From Rosa chinensis (Eukaryota > Streptophyta > Magnoliopsida > Rosales > Rosaceae), in assembly GCF_002994745.2 (NCBI RefSeq), contig NC_037092.1, forward strand, positions 5,384,501-5,448,500: a stretch of 64,000 nucleotides of DNA, given 5' to 3'. Below the pieces are notes generated by a model that was not told the DNA's origin, did no database searches, and worked only from the letters and a program-made list of their open reading frames with translations. Shown piece by piece: positions 45,886 through 58,686 of the stretch (positions within the stretch are counted from its first letter, which is position 1; each line of letters starts with the position of its first letter). The translations under genes and the position numbers were made by a program.

Positions 45886-46675
45886 TGTATTCCAAGGAGT
45901 CAAGATTTAGTTCGAAATCTCCATTTTGGTTCTCTCCTCAGAATGTAACACTTTCAGATAAGTGAGACGATCACCAGCAACAATACTAAGTTGTGATTCA
46001 CCCATCATGGTTCAATGATCTAAGGTCAAGCTTTCGAGTGACAAACAAACAGAGAAGAGATTTGTCATCAGACATTGATCGAGGAAAAGTGAAAACTTTC
46101 TTTTAGATGAAGAGTAATTAGCTGATAGAACGCGTCAAAAACAGTAGTAGGGAGGACTTAGAATACATTCCTCCAATGACAATGTTTAGATTTAAAGTCG
46201 AGCCAACATGTAAACTCGGAGGGAAAACATAATGTTAATCTGGTATGTTAAAAAACCCAAGTTGAAGGTCAAGCTCTTCAACTTCTTTTGTCATTGCAAA
46301 ACGAATCCACCCATCAAAGCTGACATGCTTTTAAGATAGAAATCCAATTTGAAAGAGTCGACCTTGTTACCTGCAAATATTTATGCACACGTCTTACAAA
46401 TCGTCGCCTCCTCTGCTCCAAGACGTAATCATCTCTCGTGTATCTGCTTCCGAAAATGATGATTGACGTAGTCGAATTCAAGATTGCGCCTTGTTAATAT
46501 TGGATGAGAAAGGTGCTTCCACTGTGGGGGGGAAGCCAAGATACTAGATAGTATTCAACTATTCACTGCGTCTTCTAGACGTAGCAAGCAATGAAACTAT
46601 GGATTCCATAATGCAATCCGGCAACTCGGTAATCCCACATCTTCTGCTTTCTCTTTGCTCACCAGATACAGGCAT
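45886..46675 (-). pseudogene. F-box/LRR remnant, unit 3
   Basis: ATG at 46673-46675 gives MPVSGEQRESRRCGITELP and CIMESIVSLLATSRRR, a clear F-box start, then a stop caused by an indel. The LRR part is traceable to 45886, where the Helitron separates it from its 3' continuation at 43200-43248. Confidence 0.75.
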
Positions 46676-48330
46676 AGCTTAATTTTCTACGTAATTCGTC
46701 AATCGAATTTAATTTGATCGGTGAGGATGAGGTGGAGGAGGAATACTAAAGATTGAGAAAACCCTAATGAGTCCCAGGCTTTGAATTCTAATGAAGTCCG
46801 GTGTTGGGTTTATCTGGGCCTCCTTTACCTTGAGAATTTGACTAGGCATCCAGGCCTGGGCTATCTTTCAGATAGCTCGTCAGTTTTTTTTTAATGTCTC
46901 TTTTTTATGTCCGTGAGCGAAAATAAATCCAAAAGATGATTCATTTATGTAAAAGCACAAGCTTTCTACTGCCTCCGTAGGCAAAATGGAGAAAGAAACA
47001 AGGTTCTCAATAAGGAAATGTTTTCATTTTTATCTTAGACGATGATGCTCTTTCAAAGGTTATTGCATAGTGAAGGTAAATCAAAATGACATGGTTTTTG
47101 AGTAATGGGTCTTTTATTTGTCATTACTAGAATACAATCTACTCATCTTATGATTGCTATTTTGGCACTCTTATTTCTCACTTTACTGCTGGCTCTGCGA
47201 TATTTCGCTTCCTGATGACACTCAATTTCTATGAGACAATCACAATGTAAACGGTTTGTATTATATTTGTTTATTTTCTCGCTATTTGTCTGGAATCAGA
47301 AAAACTTACAAAACATATCATGAAAGGTCTAGTGTAGAAGGAATCCTAACTTATCTTGTTCTAATATATTAGGATAAAATGATGTTCCTATCTATATCTA
47401 ATTCTTTGGATGAATCCCGGCCCCATCTAGTATCCAACTACTAGTAAGCAAAACATCAAACTGAATGATCTGCCAATGAGGCTGCTATATGACATATCCA
47501 CCCAAATTTTTACTTTTCATTTCTCACATTGCGTTGGAAACTAATATTCTAGTTCAGAAACAAATCTACAATAACAATAATAATAGGATTAAGGAGTAAT
47601 AGAGAAACAATAGTCTAGACGTCACTATGTCTTACGAGGTTCTCTATACTGATAAAAGTATTACTGTCCATATAACCAAAGGCATCAAATTAGAGAACAT
47701 TGAATTAGAGAAGAGAAGGTATGAGGATAAGATTAACTATCCCTTCCTTATCAACCTTGTCACCATTCTCAGCTAAATTATTGTTAGGAAAGGAAGTACT
47801 ATAAGTTTTAGGGGCTAGCTTTTGACAATGTACACTGAGAACTGAAACGAGATTTTTAATTATAGTACTGGTTTGACTATTAGCCAACCATATCTTAAAA
47901 ACACTAAAACAGTAGCCCTAACTAGCCCTAGGTAGCTTCGAAGTGGCCGGTGTTGGGGTTAACTAGCTTATTCATACAATTCTCTGTTTATCTTGTTTCC
48001 CCTCATGTTCTGAGCAGTTCACATTTTAAAGAAAAAAGTTAGATGATTCAAATCTAGAAATTCAACAAACAGATCGATGACGTACGTTAGCCTCTATTTT
48101 TAAGGTTATTACAGATCTACATGTCAGAAAAGTATTGCTCTAAATCCACCGATACCCAAAAAAAAAACACCATTGTATCAAACTATCAATATAGTTTGAC
48201 TTTACCTGCCCATTAGGGTTGGGCTGGCCCTTTCCAATAGAGTCGAAAAGAGCCTTACTTTGTTTAGCAAAAAATAAACATACATTATTTTATTTTTCTC
48301 AAAAATGTGGCTCAATGGTTGTATCAATGG
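46676..48330. other. Spacer and LOX upstream region, unit 3
   Basis: Matches 6233-6618 plus 7635-8900 of unit 1 without the non-LTR element. No gene seen. Confidence 0.65.
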
Positions 48331-48334
48331 GTAA

Positions 48335-50190
48335 TTCGAGACTTTTTTTTTTTTTAGGTTTTTGTCAATTTACTCCATTTTTAGGGATTTTTTTCCCACT
48401 TACCCTATTAAGTTTTTTTTAATTCTCTCTTACTAAAAACACTCTAAGGAGGTTTTCCCTAATACCCCATTAAGATTTTTTTTTTTGTTTTTTAATTTTT
48501 TTTAATACCATTTTACTCTCACCCCTTTGTTACTTAAAGAGAGAAACCATAAGAGACTTCGCCGGAGCCCCGTCACCGCCGCGGGAGTCCGGTCACCAGT
48601 CGCCGGATTCCGGCCAACTTTCACAGGATTTAGGTCACCGGACGCCGGAATTGGGTCACCGGTTGCCGCCCACCTGAATTTGCTGAAAATCTCATCGGAA
48701 ATGTTTTTTTGCCCCCAATAGACATCTATTGCCCCCCAATAGACCGCCGGAATCCGGCCAACTTTAGCTGAAATCCTGTCACCAGCCAACTTGCCCCAAT
48801 AGACATCTATTGGGCAATAGATGTCTATTGCCCCTTAATAGACATCTACCGCCCCCCAATAGATGTCTATTGCCCCTTAGTAGACGTCTATTGCCTCCCA
48901 ATAGAACTTTCAGTCGCTGAAATAGAAACTAATATCCCTAGATTTAGACAAATAAAACTTTAATTAAAGAAAAAAATGATAAGATCACATCAATTCAAAA
49001 TGTCTATTGCCCTCCAATAAACGTCTATTACCCCCCAATAAACCTTTAACACACTTCTATTGGCCTAATAGAACTTTTTTTTTCTTCCATTCTGGGCAGA
49101 AGCCCCCATTTTACCAACAAAAATTTTTTTTGATTTGGGCACCTTGCAACTTCCCACAGTTTATTGAAATGAATACTTGCCATTATCGATTCTATGGTAA
49201 TTTCCTTGCAAATTTTCACTTAGAAGACACAATTCCCTCTGTAAGGCACAAAATCTGAAGAATCGAATTCAAAAGACGATTTAGACCAAAAAAAAAGAAG
49301 AAAAGGAAATTGAAAAGTTGTGAAACTATTTGAGCAGGTGGATTTAACTGCAGGAACAAAATTAGCCATGGCTATTAAGTCTCCTCTCAGTCTCAACCTG
49401 GGCATGTCTACTTCATTCACCGCGCAGGGGCTGGTTCTAAGCGGTGTGATTCTTTGACTTGCCATTTATGCGATTCAAAAATCAAAGAGGAAAAAGAAAC
49501 AATTAGAAGAGGAAATGAAACAGAGAGTAAGAATAAGCAGATATAAGCAGAAGAGGAAATGCTCACTCGCCGGCGTCGAACTTGGTGTCACCTCTTCCCC
49601 GGCAGCGATCGTCTCCGGCGGCAACTCGAACGCATCGACGACAGCATTGCGGCGAGGCGATGTAGAGCGCCATGTAGATCTCCGCGTCAACCCCATCCAG
49701 AATCCTTTCACATCGTCATCATCACCACTTGCTGCTACGTCGTCAGAGCTCTAATCCATGAGCACAACTCACTTGATCTGCCCATTGACAGCAGCCTCAT
49801 TCCAATCGAGGGAGAAGACGACAATGGAGCAGAGGAAAATAGAGGAGCCATGCTCTCTCTCCGCGAGTCAGCAACTGAGACGAGGCCGGAGTAGCTGTGA
49901 AAAGCCCTGTGACGATTAGCAAATTAGGGTTTAATGAGGGATTCAAAGGTTGAAGAAGAAGAGGGAATTTGAGAAAGATAGGGAGAGACGGCAATTTGAG
50001 AGAGAGAAACGGTGAGAGAGTGGGGTGAGGGGGTTGAGTGGGAATATGTAATTCATTAATTAGGTTGAGGGCAGAATAGTTATTTTACTTTAAATTTGGT
50101 TAGTGGGAATAAAATCTCTTGTTAGGGTAAGTGAGATAATTTTCTCTCATTTTGGGGCTTTGGGTCAAGTACCTTTTTTTTTGTTGACCC
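48335..50190. mobile_element. MULE-like element with imperfect long inverted ends
   Basis: The left end (48356-48417, ending cacttaccctattaag) and the right end (about 50117-50173, starting cttgttagggtaagtg) are imperfect inverses of about 60 bp. Inside are a minisatellite and a GC-rich block (49550-49900) with open frames on both strands, as in Pack-MULEs carrying host sequence. No target duplication was found and boundaries are approximate. Confidence 0.55.
48708..49075. repeat. Minisatellite of palindromic AATAGACRTCTATT units
   Basis: At least nine units of an ATAGACATCTAT or ATAGACGTCTAT core, separated by GCCCCCC-like spacers. The core is its own reverse complement, so single-stranded copies can fold. 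Confidence 0.8.
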
Positions 50191-50268
50191 TATTTAATTA
50201 TATATTTTATTTGAAATTACCTTAATAACATTTATAAATATTAGTTAAAGTAGTTATATTCAATTAAT

Positions 50269-50667
50269 CAGATCTTATCCAGAGCAGAGCTTTGCTTTGA
50301 AATTAACATGTGAAGTTCGAGTTTTGGGTCACTTTTTGGTCGCCTATCCACATCTCGACAGTTTAGTTTTTAGGTACTAGTGTATAGATCATCTCTGCAA
50401 ATTTTCAGCCAAATTGATGATTGTTAAGACATTGATAACTGTTTTAAAGCTAATACGGTTCAAGTTGACAGATTCAGTCCGTTCATTGATTTAAGCGAGT
50501 TAGATACCTTAACGATCATCAATTGGACTGAAAATTTGCAGAGATGATCTATACAATAGTACTTAAAAACTGAACGGTCGAGATCTGGATATGCGACCGA
50601 AGAGTGACCGAAAACTCGAACTTCACACGTTTATTTCAAAGCGGAGCTCTGCTCTGGATAAAATCTG
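50269..50667. mobile_element. Fold-back MITE with about 160-bp inverted arms
   Basis: It begins CAGATCTTATCCAGAGCAG and ends CTCTGGATAAAATCTG. The arms stay complementary for about 160 bp around a short loop. A 10-bp target duplication, ttcaattaat, flanks it (50259-50268 and 50668-50677). The size of duplication and long arms suggest a Mutator-type MITE. Confidence 0.85.
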
Positions 50668-50783
50668 TTCAATTAATTATCTCTCCAAATCTCTCAAAAT
50701 TAATTGTTGTTTAACATAAAAAAAAATTATTAAATCAATTACAAAATAAGAATTATTTTTAAAAAAATTACAAAATAAAAAAG

Positions 50784-50912
50784 GGATTTTTTTTTCTTTA
50801 CTTTTTTTAAAAGAGATCAAAGGATTTCACTCATACCCCAATGGTGACTCGAACCTATGACTTCGTCATTAGGTAGTGGGTGTTCTAACCACTGAGCTAA
50901 CACCACTTCGTC
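50784..50912 (-). mobile_element. tRNA-derived SINE
   Basis: The minus strand starts with a tRNA-like head: box A-like TAGCTCAGTGGTTAGAAC and box B GGTTCGAGTCA. A short unique tail and an A-rich end follow. The 14-bp direct repeat acaaaataaaaaag flanks it (50770-50783 and 50913-50926). Confidence 0.85.
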
Positions 50913-50926
50913 ACAAAATAAAAAAG

Positions 50927-51923
50927 AGATAAGTTATGCGTGGATAAAAAATAAAAGATAAACATATTTAGAAAAAAAAAATGTTAGGTTTTAATTGAAT
51001 AGGGCCTTTAAGGCGGGTTTTATTTGCATAACTCATACCCTACCTTATTTGAGAATAGACCGAGTCTACCGGCCGACCGAACTTGAAGTGGGATTACGGC
51101 GCAAAAGCCAAATGATGACCCTACTTTTGACCAAAATGAATGTGCAGGCTCACATGTAACTGGATATATCATTCTTAATTGTGATATGCATGTGTGATCA
51201 TGACCACATGCCAAATATAAAAATAAAATAAAAAATGCATAAAACATGATGTTTTAGCATAAGATAGTAACGAAACTCGTTCTATTATGTTCCATGTGAC
51301 AAGAGTTTGAAGGAGAGAGTTCACTAAAAAACAATGGAACTCAAAAATGAACTTACATCAAATGTAATATACAATAAAGGCCCCATACAAAAGGTTGTTG
51401 TACGTCTGGGTCTGCAACCATGAACGTGATATTTATAAAGGGTCATTTTGCTATGAGATCCCATAGATTTTATGTATCTTTATTATGTAAAAATTAATCG
51501 AAGAAATTAATTTTGATTTTTAACAGATACTACATGATTAATTAGAATATCAAATGACTAATTATGTTAAAATCGGATTGCTTTTCCTACAGATTTGTGC
51601 TTTTGAACGTAAACATTAAACATGAAAAAATGTTAGAATTATTGAAACCACATTTCTTCAATTATCTGGCTCCGCAACCGGATTCATCTTCTAAATCATT
51701 CAAATTATCATCTATGCGAAATATCTATCGATATATTTTTTTGACTATCGATTAGTTTCAAATTCGGATTCTCACTACCCTAATGTAAAAACGTAATGAC
51801 ATATGATGGGACATGGACATGTGCCACTCAAACTTCTTGATATCACAAGAGGAACATATAGTCATATATATATATATACACCGAAACACACGCATTTGAA
51901 TCCCTAGCAATATTGGAACACAC
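50927..51923 (+). other. LOX copy 3 promoter-proximal region
   Basis: Blocks match 30656-31640 upstream of LOX copy 2 (for example acaagagtttgaagg and gaacttacatcaaatgtaa). The 51430-51860 part is absent from unit 2. No gene seen. Confidence 0.6.
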
Positions 51924-54900
51924 ATGGCAAGAAACATTATGGACACATTTGCAGTAGAAGCATTACCTCTGAATATTAGGAGGCATCATTATAACATGCA
52001 CCCTTCTAGTTTCGCCATTAATTTCATTTGTTCAACGAAGAGGAGATGGCATCCAAGTGAGAGAAGGAAAGTGGCGGCCGCCCGTGCTCGTTCGGATCAT
52101 ATACCAGCATCCACCGCCGTTGCCGTTGGAGTTGCTGCAGAGAACGAGAAGCAGCAGCCTTTGGAACTCGCAGCAGGATCCGTTGATGTTGTAGTTGATG
52201 CGGCTTCAGAGAATGTGAAGCAGCAGCCTGCAGTGACTTTGGAACTCACTGCACTAGTCACTGTCAAAAGGAAAAGTGAAAATAAGTTAAATACCATGAA
52301 AGAGATGATGCTTAGGCGGTTTGGCAATTATGCTTCACATAATGGCCATGGTGATCATCATAATCACAAGGGTGTTGTGCTACAGCTTGTTAGTACTCAA
52401 ATCCACACAAGTAAGCCGCTTAATTTGCTATATATAATCTCCGGTTGATTTATTGATATCACTCATTATTAATCTATAATCTCTCCCTTGATCATGAACA
52501 TGTTGAAACAAATGAAGAGGAAATGAAGCCAAACCTGAGTGAGGAAGCTATATTGGATTGGACAAGGAATTTGAAAATGGGTGCCGGGAAGACCAGTACT
52601 TACGAAGTTAAATTTGTGGTGGATTCTAACTTTGGGATGCCGGGAGCCATCACGGTTAGCAACAGAGACCGGAGCGAGTTCTATTTGGATGGCATCAACA
52701 TTGAAGGTGCTATTAATTTTGCCTGCAACTCTTGGGTTCAACCGGAGTGCGAAAACCCTGCCAAAAGAATCTTCTTCTCTACCAATAAGGTGAAAATTAA
52801 GTTATGGAGTTATATATTCTTGCACAATATATCAATAACATACCACGTATATAAATGGCCAGGTTGTAATGATCGATCAATCTGAACTTTGTAGGCATAC
52901 TTACCTAGTGAAACACCAGGAGGGCTGAAAGAACTAAGAAAAATGGAGCTAACTCAACTGAGGGGTGATGGAACAGGATTTCGAAAACCATCTGATAGAA
53001 TATACGACTATGACACTTACAATGACATTGGAAATCCAGATCTGGGAGATGGATACATAAGGCCCATCCTTGGAGGCAACAAACAGCCACACCCAAGACG
53101 CTGTCGAACTGGAAGGCCTCGAACCAAGACAGGTGACTCCTTAGTTTAACATAGACCAGTAGTACTAGTAGGACTACATAGTAACTTCTAATTTGGTCTG
53201 AACGAAAGTTGCAAGTTGTAAAGTAATTTTGAGAATAAATTTATTGGACTTTTGGATATAGCTAAAAGAAGATACTATCCAGTATTCAATTTCGGTTATT
53301 ATTGTACTAACACTATTGACATTTACATTGATAATACAACAGATGAGAATCTGGAGTCACCAGTAAATGAATTCCTGATGGCCTATGTACCTAGAGATGA
53401 AGAGTTTGAGGAGTCCAAGATAGAATCTCTTGATCTTGGAAAGTTAAAGGCAATTCTGAGGCACATTATTCCTATACTAACAACAGTCACCAGGAATACT
53501 GATGTTTTCAAGGTCCATTCAGATATCAGAGATCTGTATAGGGATATATCTTCGGTCGAAATGAACACTAAGATGAATCTTTCATGGACAAATATATTCA
53601 ACAAAGTTCAGGAATTCCTCAAATTCGATCCTCCAAAGTTAGACAAAAGTAAGCATCCTCTCATCTTAATAAGCCAGAGAACTGGTGTGTATCAAAAATG
53701 ACCTAAACATGATGCAACCAAGAGCTGGGTGTACCATATATGTACTTAAATTCTCACTCCATTTTCAGGGATTACATCTTGTTGTTTCCCAGATGACGAG
53801 TTTGGCCGTCAAGCACTTGCAGGCATAAATCCTCTAAGCATACAGAGGCTCACAACTTTCCCACCTGTAAGCAAACTGAATGCCTCAACTTATGGCCCAC
53901 AAGAATCGGCACTCAAGGAAGAACATATACTAGGCCATCTAAATGGCATGTCTGTGCAACAGGTAGATAATCTAAATATCATCTACAAAACTGATAGATT
54001 GTACTAACCTATCAGAGTATATATGGTTGTGGTAACTTTTCAGGCATTGGAAGAAAACAAGCTGTTCATACTAGACTATCATGACATTTTCCTTCCGTTT
54101 ATCAACCAAATAAATGCTATGGATGACCTAAAAGCTTATGCAACACGTACAATTTTCTTCCTCACCCCATTGGGAACATTGAAGCCCATCGCTATTGAGC
54201 TCAGTCTCCATCAAACCAATTCAAATTCACCATCCAGGCAGGTTCTCACTCCTCCAGTTGATGCTACAACATTTTGGCTTTGGGAACTTGGCAAAGCCCA
54301 TGTATGCTCCAATGATTCCTGCGTTCATCAACTCATTCATCACTGGTAATACACACCAGCAGTTTCCATAATGCTCATAAAATTCAACATGAAAGAATCT
54401 TTATAAAATTCCTTGAATAAGGTTCACTGAGGCTCAAATTTCAATTTCTTATAACAGGTTACGCTCCCATGCGTGTATGGAACCATTTATCATAGCAACT
54501 CAGCGGCAGCTGAGTGCGATGCATCCCATCTATAGACTTCTCAAGCCTCACATTCGATACACAATGAAGATAAATGCATTGGCCCGTCAGTTTCTGATCA
54601 ATTCTGAAGGAATAATTGAGTCTACTTTCACTGCTGGCAAACATAGCATGGAGATTAGTTGTGCTGCATATCAAGACTGGTGGCGTTTTGACCTTGAGGG
54701 CCTTCCTGCAGATCTCATTAGAAGGTACATAATTAATTTGAAAAGACTTTCACTCAATTTATATTGTCATCATATCATTCATATGAGAACATTATTTCCC
54801 AGAATTTACTTTATTTTCATTTCTGCATAGAGGAATGGCAATACCCGACCCCGGTCAGGTCCATGGACTAAGACTACTTATCGAAGATTATCCTTACGCA

Positions 54901-55587
54901 ACAGATGGGCTCCTCATATGGACAGCAATTGAGAGATTGGTTCAAACCTATGTCCGTTATTACTATCCTGATGCAAGTGTGGTTCATTCTGATACAGAAC
55001 TGCAAGCCTGGTACAAGGAATGGATCAATTCAGGCCATGCCGACCTTCGCCATGCTAGCTGGTGGCCACAACTCTCTACTCCAGACGATCTTGCCTCCAT
55101 TCTCACCACCGTCATTTGGCTCTCATCAGCATACCACGCTGCATTGAACTATGGGCAGTATCCATATGGCGGATATGTCCCAACCCGCCCACCACACATG
55201 CGAAGACTACTGCCACAAGAGCATGAACTAGAGTATGCTACTTTCATTAAGGATCCAGAGAAATATTTTCTATCGTCATTGCCAAATTTACTAGAAACAA
55301 TAAAATATATGGCTGTGCTAGATATCATCTCAGCGCACTCCCCGGATGAGGAGTATATTGCCGATAGAAAAGACTTGTCCACTTGGTCAGCTGACCCAGT
55401 TATCATTGAGGCATTTTACAGATTTTCTATGGATATGAGGAGGATTGAAAAGGAGATTGAACGAAGAAATGCCGATTCAAGACTGCGTAACAGATGTGGG
55501 CCAGGGATTCCACCATACGAGCTGCTGATGCCAAGCTCAGAACCGGGGGTTACAGCCAGAGGAGTGCCTAATAGTATATCAATTTAA
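51924..55587 (+). CDS. LOX: Lipoxygenase copy 3, intact, probably plastidial 13-LOX (940 residues)
   Basis: It would dioxygenate linoleic and linolenic acid, the first step towards jasmonate and green-leaf volatiles. Exons 51924-52410, 52518-52789, 52895-53132, 53343-53648, 53769-53962, 54044-54345, 54458-54724 and 54831-55587 join in frame (2823 nt). The first 100 residues are basic and Ser/Ala-rich, fitting a chloroplast transit peptide. The PLAT/LH2 domain follows ([19 protein letters not shown]), then the catalytic domain: [17 protein letters not shown]; iron ligands in [13 protein letters not shown] (two His), [17 protein letters not shown] (His and Asn) and the C-terminal Ile of GVPNSISI. 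Length is typical of plastid LOX. 13-specificity is inferred from the leader and overall resemblance only. Confidence 0.93.
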
Positions 55588-56054
55588 GGATTGACACAAT
55601 TTGAAAGAATGTATTCCTGTCATGACAAGGAAAGCTAGATCAATATGAGAAAAGAATTATAAATATGATGATACTAAACCTATACTTGGCGTAAATGACA
55701 CTCAATGTAGCTCAGTCAACCTATAACAGAAATACTCATCGAGCATCCTGCTAATTAATACCAAAATTCAAACTTAAACCTGTACGTCCTCATAAATACA
55801 ATCTATGTTTAGTCAACTAAGCAAATTGGTTGATGATCAAAAGCCAAATATGTTCCCAAACCATGTACATGCATGTCCTGTGAAAATCATAAACTAACAC
55901 TCAACATATACTTTTCTATGTTGTAAAAATAGAAAGTAAACTAAAGGAAGCAAAGAAGCAAAAATGAGATTGATAACGAGCATATATCAAGAAGGTACAT
56001 TATTAATCGGTTGTAACAAATTACCAATTTTCGAGATAAACGATAAAGTAATTT
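55588..56054. other. LOX copy 3 downstream region
   Basis: Parallel to 42706-43200. No gene seen. It then runs into the unit 4 F-box remnant. Confidence 0.6.
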
Positions 56055-56480
56055 AGCAGCCGTGCTGCAAGTATTTATACACACGTCTTACAAGTCGTCG
56101 CCTTCTTTGCTTCAAGTTCTACTCTTCTTGTGTATCTGCTTCCGAAAATGCTGATCGAGGTAGTCGAATTCAAGATTGCGCCTTGTTAGTATTGGATGAG
56201 AAAGGTGCTTCCACTGTGGAGGGGAAGCCAGGATAGTATTCACTGAGTCTTTTTTTTTTTTTGAAAATAAAGGGCCGATGCGGCTGCTCTCAAGCCTCTA
56301 TTAATGAAACTACCAAATATAAAGGGAGGACATTGAGCTTAACTAAACCCCTTATTACAATAAACATTTAGAGCACATCCCGAAATGATATCAGAATAGT
56401 ATTCACTGCATCTTTTAGAGAGAGCAATGAGACTATGGATTCCATAATGCAATTCGGCAACTCAGTAATCCCACATACAA
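56055..56480 (-). pseudogene. F-box remnant, unit 4, N-terminal part
   Basis: Collinear with the N-terminal half of unit 3 (46370-46640) but with the LRR part deleted, and split by a short retroposed tail at 56246-56395. Not functional. Confidence 0.7.
56246..56395 (-). mobile_element. Short 3' tail of a non-LTR element
   Basis: About 145 bp ending on the minus strand in an A-run after CCCTTTATTTTC, flanked by atagtattcactg (56233-56245 and 56396-56408). This is a severely 5'-truncated LINE insertion or a SINE; the body is too short to name. Confidence 0.75.
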
Positions 56481-57693
56481 TCGTATTTAATTTTATATGT
56501 AATATGTCAATCGAATTTAATTTGATCGAAGAGGAGGAGAAGGAGTACTTGGAAAATTGAGAAAACCCTAATGGGTTTCTTGTTAAGTCCTGAGATTGGG
56601 GTTGTCTGGCCCTCTATCTTGAGGATTTGGTTAGGGCAGCCAGGCCTCGGCTATCTTCAGATTTAGAAAGGACGTAGGAGCACTTTTTGCAATCACGTCT
56701 TTTATAAATAAATAAATAAAAAAGTGTCTCTTTTTAGTTTTTATATCGAGAGCAAGAAAAAACTGAATGATGAAAAAGACCTACTGGAGAGAGATTTATC
56801 CAAATCATTTTTTTTTTCTTCTTCTTTAAAAAAGTGGATCAAAGGAGATTTATCCAAATCAGGTCATGGCTTGAAGTGGTAGTACATTTTGTCACCATTT
56901 TTTACACCAAGTAAAAAAAAAAACCCAAGGATGATTCATTTCTGTCAAATCTCAAGCTTTTCTACTGCCTCCGTAAGCAAAATGGAGAAAGAAACAAGTT
57001 CTCGGCAAGGAAATGCCTTTTATCCTGGATGATGATGCTCTTCCGGAGATTATTGCATAGTGAAGATAAAACACAATGAAATGGTTTTGGGGTCTTTTAT
57101 TGGTCATTACTAGAATACTATCTACTCATCTATATTTTACTCAGCTAGCTATGGGTTTTCAAATAAGTGTCTTATGATTGTCATTTTGGCACTCTTATTT
57201 CTCACTTTACTGCTAGCTCTGCGATACTTCTCTTTGAGATGGCTCTCAATTTCTGTGGGACAAATCACAAAGTTATAAACAGTTTGTTTATTTTCTCGTT
57301 ATTTGTCTGAAATCTGAAAAACATGCGAAACATATTCATGATCGAAAGGTCTAGTATACCAAGTTTACTGACTTGTTTCTATATACTATAAAATGATGTC
57401 TCCATCTAAATCTATTTCTTTGGATGAATCCCCATTTAGTAACTAACTTCTAAAAGCAAAAAATCAAATAGAAATGATCAGCCAATGAGTAAATTTAACT
57501 TCTCATTTCTCAGAAGACTAATATTCTAGTTCAGAACCAAATCTACAATAATAATATAGAATCAATAGTCTAGTGACTTCTTATGCAGGTTTTCTATTGA
57601 CTAGAGAAAATCATTACCATCCATATCCATATAACCAAAGACATTAAATTCGAGAACATCGAATTAGAGAAGAGAAGGTATGAGGATATAGTT
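56481..57693. other. Spacer and LOX upstream region, unit 4
   Basis: Homologous to 6233-8450 and 46740-47730. No gene seen. The presumed LOX copy 4 lies beyond the right edge. Confidence 0.6.
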
Positions 57694-57698
57694 ATCTC

Positions 57699-57876
57699 TG
57701 TTGAAGGATGTCGACATAATGTGTGCTTCTACAAACTAGGATTTAGATTTGTAATAAGAGAGTGTTATAGGTATTCAATTGTATTCGGATTCTATTACCT
57801 ATTATGTACCTTGTAACTCCCTATATAAAGGGCTCCTATTATCAATAATAAACACAATTACAATTCTCCTACAACA
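57699..57876 (+). repeat. 5' LTR of copia B
   Basis: Begins TGTTGAAGGATG and ends CTCCTACAACA; contains CCCTATATAAAG, a good TATA box, near 57821. Confidence 0.92.
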
Positions 57877-58686
57877 CGTTATCAGTACGAGTTCTAACCC
57901 TAACCCAAAAGAAAAAAAACCTAAAAACTCCCTCTCACAAAAATCTGCCGCAACCCTCCTTACCCACAAAAACCTTAGCTCGACCTACCTCCTGCCACAG
58001 CCTCCTGCAGCCCAGCTTCCTGCTGCAAGACCTGCAGTCCCTGCTTGCTGCCCCTCCTCCTGCAACCTGCTGCTATTTCTGAAAACTGCTACTACTGCTG
58101 CTGGAAACTGCTGTCGCTAGAAACTGCTGCTGCTGCTACTGAAAACTGTTGTTGCTGTTGAAAATTGTTGTTGCTGCTGCCCTGCGCACCTACTGCTGCA
58201 AACTGTTGCTGCTGCCACTTATTGCTGCTGCCCCAAAACACGCCTGCTCCAACACGCGCGTGTCCTCAATCCAAGAACCATCACGTAAGTTTTTGTGAAT
58301 TAAAGTTGCTACTTTCATGTATTTTAAATTCTTTTATTTTCTGCAGAATATTGGAATATATGTTGCCAAATGGTTTTGAGTATTTAACAAAGCGGAATTG
58401 TGGGGATTCACCCTTAACGAACTAAGAGTGTTCCTATGAACTAAGAGTGTTCATAATTAAACAAACTAAGAGCGTTCGTGTGAACTAAGAGTGTTCACAA
58501 TGCTTGGACTAAGAGCGTCCGTAATCATCAAATTGTGACCATATTAAAACATTATTGTTTGGTCTAATCCAAAAGAGATTCTTGGAAATTGATTTTTTGG
58601 TAGCATAGCTCGGAAATCTTATTATTTTAGTTTTCGTGGAAGTTTAGCTCCGAAACTAATTCGTTCTTGTTTCACCCTTTTTCAGG
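57877..58686 (+). other. copia B leader with CTG/CTGCTG-rich stretch
   Basis: Between the primer-binding site and gag. The stretch 58000-58240 is rich in CTGCTG and CCTGC repeats. Open frames across it are compositional. The motif actaagagYgttc recurs several times at 58424-58510. Confidence 0.75.

Noticed and set aside
49515..49894. Protein gene in the MULE-like element
   Set aside because: Open frames on both strands in a GC-rich block. No domain or splice evidence, so left as possible captured sequence only.
50826..50912. tRNA gene on the minus strand
   Set aside because: Box A and box B are present, but the 3' part continues into an A-rich tail with target duplications, and no closed acceptor stem is seen. 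It is a SINE head.
57779..58425. Leu/Cys-rich protein over the CTGCTG repeats
   Set aside because: Lies between the primer-binding site and gag of copia B and is explained by trinucleotide composition.
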